The notes beneath the pieces were generated by a model. It was not told where the DNA came from and did not search any database. It saw only the letters and a program-made list of their open reading frames with translations. A program made the position numbers and the translations under genes. A DNA stretch of 64,000 nucleotides from JAIBJN01 sp963775505 (GTDB taxonomy: Bacteria > Actinomycetota > Thermoleophilia > Gaiellales > Gaiellaceae): NCBI GenBank assembly GCA_963775505.1, contig CAVZIL010000007.1:744001-808000 (forward strand), written 5' to 3'. Shown one piece after another: positions 60,123 to 64,000 of the stretch (positions are counted from its first letter, which is position 1; every line of letters begins with the position of its first letter).

Positions 60123-60184
60123 GGAGGTTTGAGGCAGGCCCGGCCAGGACGGGCTTCCCTCAAACTTCCACCTGGTCTCCCAGG
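60123..60184 (-). promoter_or_regulatory. rpsO-pnp intergenic stem-loops
   Basis: GGAGGTTTGAGG (60123-60134) pairs with CCTCAAACTTCC (60158-60169) with one G-T wobble, and inside it GCCCG pairs with CGGGC around a 7-base loop. A second hairpin, CCTGG-TCTC-CCAGG, lies at 60171-60184. In E. coli and Streptomyces a hairpin at this place is cut by RNase III and allows PNPase to control its own message. Confidence 0.6.
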
Positions 60185-60227
60185 TCGGTGTGCCCAGTGG
60201 CGGGCGGTGGGAGTCCGGGAGTTCCGC

Positions 60228-60497
60228 CTACCTCCTGAGGCCGAGTTCCTGGATCAGCGCACGGTAGCCCTCGAGATCCCGCTTCTGCAGGTAGTCGAGC
60301 AACCGACGGCGCCGGCCGACGAGCTTGAGAAGCCCGCGGCGTGAGTGGTGATCCTTCCGATGCGACCGCAGGTGCTCGGTCAACTCCTCGATCCGCTTCG
60401 TGAGGAGCGCGATCTGCACCTGGGGGGAGCCGGTGTCGCCCGCGGCCCGCCCGTGGCGGTCGAAAATCTCGCGCTTTGCGTCCTTCGTGAGGGTCAC
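60228..60497 (-). CDS. rpsO: 30S ribosomal protein S15
   Basis: S15 binds 16S rRNA early in assembly of the small subunit. The 89-residue protein has the exact family length and the conserved stretches GSPQVQIALLTKRIEELTEH, HRKDHHSRRGLL and RRRRLLDYL. The start is GTG with no Shine-Dalgarno. A -10-like TAGCCT ends 9 bases upstream on the same strand, so the mRNA may be nearly leaderless. pnp follows. Confidence 0.97.
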   Translation of the reverse strand: MTLTKDAKREIFDRHGRAAGDTGSPQVQIALLTKRIEELTEHLRSHRKDHHSRRGLLKLVGRRRRLLDYLQKRDLEGYRALIQELGLRR

Positions 60498-60505
60498 GAC
60501 CGACG

Positions 60506-60512
60506 TAGGCTA
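60506..60512. promoter_or_regulatory. Overlapping divergent -10 elements, rpsO / ggt
   Basis: TAGGCT (60506-60511) on the plus strand ends 7 bases before the ggt GTG, and TAGCCT (60512-60507) on the minus strand ends 9 bases before the rpsO GTG. The two starts are only 21 bases apart, so polymerase binding should be mutually exclusive. Confidence 0.45.
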
Positions 60513-60518
60513 GCAAAG

Positions 60519-61919
60519 GTGCAGGTACCTCCAGGCGTTGCCGCAGGCCATCCTGCGACGGCCGAGGCCGGCCTCGAGATCCTCGCCGAGGGCGGGACCG
60601 CGGCCGACGCCGCCGTCGCGGCGGCACTGGCCTCGTGCGTGGCGGAGACCGTGATGACGGGCATCGCCGGCGGCGGCTACGCGCTGTGGATCGGGGCGGG
60701 CAGCGGCCGGGCGGAGGTGCTGGACTTCTTCGTGGCCGTCCCGGGCCTGGGAGCTCCGCGCGAGCCGCCCGAGCTCGAGGAGCTGGCCGTCCCGTTCGGC
60801 GAGGAGCTCGTCCACTACTTCGTCGGCGCGGCGACGTGCGCCGTCCCCGGCGTTCCCGCGGGGCTGGACGAGCTCTGGCGCCGGGGCGGGGCGCTTCCGT
60901 GGGCCCGGCTCGTGGCGCCCGCGCGGCGTCTCGCCGAGACGGGGGTTCCCATGCCCCCGGCGCATGCGAGGTGCCTCGCCATGCTCGCCCCGGTGATGAC
61001 GATGCGCGAGGGAGGGCGCATCTACTCGCCTTCCGGACGTTTGCTGGAGGCCGGCGACAGGCTGGACCAGCCGGGGCTCGTCGCGGCGCTTGAGGTGGTC
61101 GCCGCGGAGGGCGCGAGGACGTTCTACGAGGGGACGCTCGCCGAGTCCCTCCTCGCCCTCATGGAGGAGCGCGAGGGGCTCGTCACGCCGGACGACCTGG
61201 CCGCGTACCGGGTCGAGTGGCTGGCGCCGGTCGAGACCGACTACGCGGGCGTCCGCGTGCAGGCGAGGGGCGGGCTCGCGCACCTCGTCGACACGCTGGC
61301 GGTGCTCCCGCCGCTCCGCGGACTGCCCCCGGGAGAGCGGGCGCTCGTGCTCGCGCGCATCCTGGCCGCCCCTCCCTTCAGCGGCAGGACCTACGAGCAC
61401 ACGACCAACCTCTGTGCCGTCGACCGGGCGGGGAATGCCTGCGTCGTGACGACCAGCCTCGGCCTCGGCTCGGGCGACTTCCTACCGGGCTACGACGTCC
61501 ATCTGAACAGCATGCTGGGCGAGTCCGACCTGCTCATCGGGCCGCTCGAGGCAGGAGAGCGGATGGAGAGCATGATGTCCCCGACGGCGGCGTACGACGC
61601 CCACGGACTGGCTCTCGTCGCGGGCGCGGCAGGCGGCACGCGCCTTCGGCCTGCACTCGCCCAGGTCCTCTCGGGGGTGCTCGACGAGGGGCTCGCCCCC
61701 CAGGAGGCCGTCGACCGGCCCCGCCTCCACTCGACCGGGCACGTCGTCCACGTCGAGCCCGGGTTCGAGGAGGAGGGGATCGACGCGTTGCTCGAGCACG
61801 GTTACGACGTGCGCCTCTGGAGCGAGATCCACCACTACTTCGGCGGCGTCAGCGCTATCGCCAGGGCGGGTGGAGCGGCGGATCCGAGGCGAAGCGGAAC
61901 GGCTCTGACCCTGGCCTGA
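60519..61919 (+). CDS. ggt: Gamma-glutamyltranspeptidase family protein
   Basis: This 466-residue Ntn hydrolase resembles gamma-glutamyltransferase. The N-terminus has EAGLEILAEGGTAADAAVAA, and the nucleophilic threonine that appears after self-cleavage is in EHTTNLCAVDRAGNACVVTT. The small-subunit block MMSPTAAYDAHG is present. It is about 100 residues shorter than E. coli GGT and has no signal peptide, so it probably acts in the cytoplasm on glutathione-like or other gamma-glutamyl compounds. GTG at 60519 fits a leaderless start. The end overlaps a small zinc-ribbon gene by 65 bases. Confidence 0.85.
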   Translation: MQVPPGVAAGHPATAEAGLEILAEGGTAADAAVAAALASCVAETVMTGIAGGGYALWIGAGSGRAEVLDFFVAVPGLGAPREPPELEELAVPFGEELVHYFVGAATCAVPGVPAGLDELWRRGGALPWARLVAPARRLAETGVPMPPAHARCLAMLAPVMTMREGGRIYSPSGRLLEAGDRLDQPGLVAALEVVAAEGARTFYEGTLAESLLALMEEREGLVTPDDLAAYRVEWLAPVETDYAGVRVQARGGLAHLVDTLAVLPPLRGLPPGERALVLARILAAPPFSGRTYEHTTNLCAVDRAGNACVVTTSLGLGSGDFLPGYDVHLNSMLGESDLLIGPLEAGERMESMMSPTAAYDAHGLALVAGAAGGTRLRPALAQVLSGVLDEGLAPQEAVDRPRLHSTGHVVHVEPGFEEEGIDALLEHGYDVRLWSEIHHYFGGVSAIARAGGAADPRRSGTALTLA

Positions 61920-62061
61920 GCGTCTGGGCGGCAGGGATCCAGCCGACGTAGCCGCACCCCGGGCAGGCATGGGCCCCGGCGGGGGCCGTGCCGTCGACGG
62001 GCTTCACGTAGACCTGCCCGCAGCCGAGGCAACGAACGGAAAGCGCGGTCGCGGTGCCCAT
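61855..62061 (-). CDS. Small zinc-ribbon protein
   Basis: This 68-residue protein has two Cys-x2-Cys knuckles, CLGCGQVYVKP (about residue 11) and CPGCGYVGWIP (about 33), a typical rubredoxin-like zinc ribbon. The C-terminal 20 residues overlap the convergent ggt gene and may be less constrained. The ATG at 62061 is the only sensible start. It lies between ribF and rpsO in the same direction. Function unknown. Confidence 0.6.
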   Translation of the reverse strand: MGTATALSVRCLGCGQVYVKPVDGTAPAGAHACPGCGYVGWIPAAQTLRPGSEPFRFASDPPLHPPWR

Positions 62062-62106
62062 ACGCCAGCACAGACGCCCGAACCGGAAAAACCTTGCGAA
62101 ATCTGT

Positions 62107-62973
62107 TCAGGCGGGTCGTCCAGCTCTGCGAGCGGCCTCGACGTCCGCCGCGATCTGCGCCAGGAGCTCCTCCTCGCTCGCGAACGCGCGCTCCTCGCGG
62201 AGACGCTCCCAGAGCTCCAGGCGGAGCCGGCTGCCGTAGAGATCGCCCTCGAAGTCGAGCAGGAACGCCTCGATGCGACGCTCGCTGCCGCCGTAGTGAG
62301 GGTTGACGCCGATGGAGGCGGCCACCCGATGGCCGAGGGTTTCGCCGGCATAGATGCCGTGCGCCGGGACGAGGGCATGCGGGTCGGGGGACAGGTTCGC
62401 GGTCGGGAAGCCGAGCGTGCCCCCGCGCTGGTCGCCGTAGACGACCTCGCCTTCGAGCTCGAACGGCCTGCCCAGGAGAGCCGCGGCCCCCAGAAGGTCG
62501 CCTTCGCGCACGAGCTCGCGGATCCGGCTCGAGGAGACGCCCGCGAGCAGCGGCACCGACCGTACGTCGAGGCCCAGCGAGCGCAGGAGCGAGACGTCGC
62601 CCCGCCGGCCCGCACCGAAGCGGAAGTCCTCGCCCGCGACCACGACCGTCGCCCCGATCGCGGCGAGGTAGCGGGCGACGAAGTCCTCGGGCTCCAGGCG
62701 GGAGAGCTCCTGCGTGAACTCGACCACGAGCACCTCGTCGGGCCCCGCCTCCTCGAGCAGCTCGAGCCGCCGCTCGAAGGTGGTCAGGAGCTGCACGTCG
62801 TAGCCGAGGGCGAGCCGCGGATGGGGCTCGAACGTCAGGACGGTCGACCGAAGCCCGGTCGCCCTGGCCGCGTCGATGACCGCGCTATGGCCGCGGTGGA
62901 CGCCGTCGAAGGTGCCGACGGCCACCGCTCGCTCCGCCGCTTCGAGCTCGGAGGGGGAGCGGGCGACGATCAC
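62107..62973 (-). CDS. ribF: Bifunctional riboflavin kinase / FAD synthetase
   Basis: RibF makes FMN from riboflavin and then FAD. The 288-residue protein has the N-terminal nucleotidyltransferase domain with GTFDGVHRGH (about residues 20-29) and VVAGEDFRFGAGRRGD, and the C-terminal kinase domain with GGTLGFPTANL and the metal-site segment. Length is slightly below the usual 300-310 residues, but both domains are complete. It starts with GTG overlapping the MFS gene stop as GTGA. Its place upstream of rpsO and pnp is conserved in bacteria. Confidence 0.94.
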   Translation of the reverse strand: MIVARSPSELEAAERAVAVGTFDGVHRGHSAVIDAARATGLRSTVLTFEPHPRLALGYDVQLLTTFERRLELLEEAGPDEVLVVEFTQELSRLEPEDFVARYLAAIGATVVVAGEDFRFGAGRRGDVSLLRSLGLDVRSVPLLAGVSSSRIRELVREGDLLGAAALLGRPFELEGEVVYGDQRGGTLGFPTANLSPDPHALVPAHGIYAGETLGHRVAASIGVNPHYGGSERRIEAFLLDFEGDLYGSRLRLELWERLREERAFASEEELLAQIAADVEAARRAGRPA

Positions 62974-64000
62974 GCCGCCTCTTCCGGAAGGTCGCGCAGG
63001 GCGGGGACGGGCGAGGGAAGGAGCCAGAGGGCGCCCGCGAGCGCGCCGATCGTGGCGATCCAGAGCGTCGGGCGCACGCCGACCGCCGCTCCGAGCGCGC
63101 CGCCCGCGAGGGACCCGAGCGGCCTGATGCCCCAGTTGACGAAGTTGAACGCACCGGTCGCCCGGGAGCGGAGGCGGTCGGGTGTCAGCGCGAACATCAT
63201 CGAGCCGGCGTTGATGTCGAGAATCATGACGCCTACGCCCGAGAGGAACTCGGCTGTGAAGAGCATCCCGAGCACGAGCCCTCGCGGGCCCTCCGCCAGC
63301 GGGACGAGCACGAGCGGCGCCGGAAAGAGGACGCAGCCGATCAGGAACGCCCTGCCGACGCCGACAGCCCTCCCCACGCGGCCGGCGAGGATCGCCCCGG
63401 CGACCCCGCCGACGGCTCCCGCGCCGAGGAGGAGCCCGAGCGTCCCCGGCTGGATGTCCAGCGTTCGCGTCGCGTAGAGGACGAAAAGCGCGTGGAACGC
63501 GTAGTTGAAGAAGTTGAGCGTGGCGACCGCGAGAAGCATGGGCCTGAAGATCGCGTTGCCGCCGATGAAGCGGAGGCCCGTGGCCACGCCTGCTCGGAGC
63601 CCCGGGCCCTCCGCGTGCTCCACCGGAGGCTCCGCGGCGCGCACCCCCCCGAGGAAGGCGGCGGAGACCAGGTAGGAGAACGCGTCCGCGAGCAGCGCGA
63701 CCGGCGCGCTGAGAGCCTGGACGAGCAAGCCGCCGAGAGAGGGCCCCGCCACGTTCGAGAACGAGCGGCTGCCGTGGATCAGCGAGTTGCCCTCCACGTA
63801 GCGCTCGCGCGGGGCGAGCGAGACGAACAGGGTCGGATAGGAGAGGTCGAAGAGGACGGCGAGCGAGCCGGCCACGAAGGCGACGGCATAGAGCTGGGCG
63901 AGCGTGAGCGCGTCGACCGCGTAAGCAAGCGGGATCGTCGCGACGAGACCCGCTCGGCCGAGGTCGGCCGCGATCATCACCCTCCGGCGACTCGCCACGT
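62970..64000 (-). CDS. MFS transporter, 5' end outside the window
   Basis: At least 343 residues of a major facilitator transporter are visible, with about ten membrane helices and the family features RRRVMIAADLGRAG near the start of the visible part, SRSFSNVAGPSLGGLLVQ and AGRVGRAVGVGRAF. It resembles the MFS_3 group, often drug or siderophore exporters. The first two helices lie beyond position 64000. The stop overlaps the ribF start, so the two genes are coupled, which is unusual because truB or rbfA normally precedes ribF. Confidence 0.83.
   Translation of the reverse strand, partial: VASRRRVMIAADLGRAGLVATIPLAYAVDALTLAQLYAVAFVAGSLAVLFDLSYPTLFVSLAPRERYVEGNSLIHGSRSFSNVAGPSLGGLLVQALSAPVALLADAFSYLVSAAFLGGVRAAEPPVEHAEGPGLRAGVATGLRFIGGNAIFRPMLLAVATLNFFNYAFHALFVLYATRTLDIQPGTLGLLLGAGAVGGVAGAILAGRVGRAVGVGRAFLIGCVLFPAPLVLVPLAEGPRGLVLGMLFTAEFLSGVGVMILDINAGSMMFALTPDRLRSRATGAFNFVNWGIRPLGSLAGGALGAAVGVRPTLWIATIGALAGALWLLPSPVPALRDLPEEAA

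Overview
The window reads as chromosome of a very GC-rich actinobacterium (about 70 % G+C by eye, many GTG/TTG starts, tightly overlapping genes). The best lineage guess is the class Thermoleophilia or a close relative. The reasons are a one-motif RsiG-like protein beside a garA-ftsR pair, a subtilase with Ala-Ser-Trp repeats, RNase Y and RNase J together, and dapL beside dapF. This placement is inference. I see no insertion sequence, prophage, CRISPR array, rRNA or tRNA.

Left part (1-22 kb). It opens with a small RTX-like protein, proC, a DUF2252 protein and a compact HutF-like deiminase that faces a CDP-alcohol phosphatidyltransferase. Next comes a sugar nucleotidyltransferase fused to a phosphomannomutase-like domain whose active site looks dead. 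A tightly packed run follows: RsiG-like anti-sigma, GarA-like FHA protein, FtsR, apt. Then come small membrane proteins, a glycoside-hydrolase-like protein, two RpoD-type sigma factors around a PHP phosphatase, a class II glutamine amidotransferase domain, a large GGDEF plus HD-GYP protein and a subtilase carrying a 30-bp minisatellite. The RsiG-like protein and the GGDEF/HD-GYP protein make cyclic di-GMP signalling a theme of this half.

Middle and right part (22-64 kb). Mostly on the minus strand lies an ancient actinobacterial housekeeping neighbourhood, read from high to low coordinates: ribF, rpsO, pnp, M16 peptidase, dapB, dapA, rnj, ftsK, rodZ-like, cinA, thpR, recA, recX, rny, miaB, miaA, dapF, dapL, hflX, dut. 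It unites RNA decay and processing, DNA repair, chromosome segregation and diaminopimelate/lysine synthesis. Inserted in it are a nucleoside-salvage block (BMP-type ABC transporter, nucleoside hydrolase, ribokinase), a secreted nuclease, a TetR/EamA/geranylgeranyl-reductase block and a gamma-glutamyltranspeptidase.

Main oddities. DapF has serine in place of both catalytic cysteines. Several mRNA leaders can fold into hairpins (rny, rpsO-pnp). Several divergent gene pairs have -10 boxes placed for leaderless starts. Frameshifts are frequent: one each in miaB, a transporter permease, ftsK and an EamA gene, and twelve between 47.5 and 51 kb in an enolase-like gene, rnj and a cysteine-synthase-like gene. 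Because indispensable genes are hit and each frame is restored by one base, I read most of these as sequence or assembly errors rather than real gene decay.
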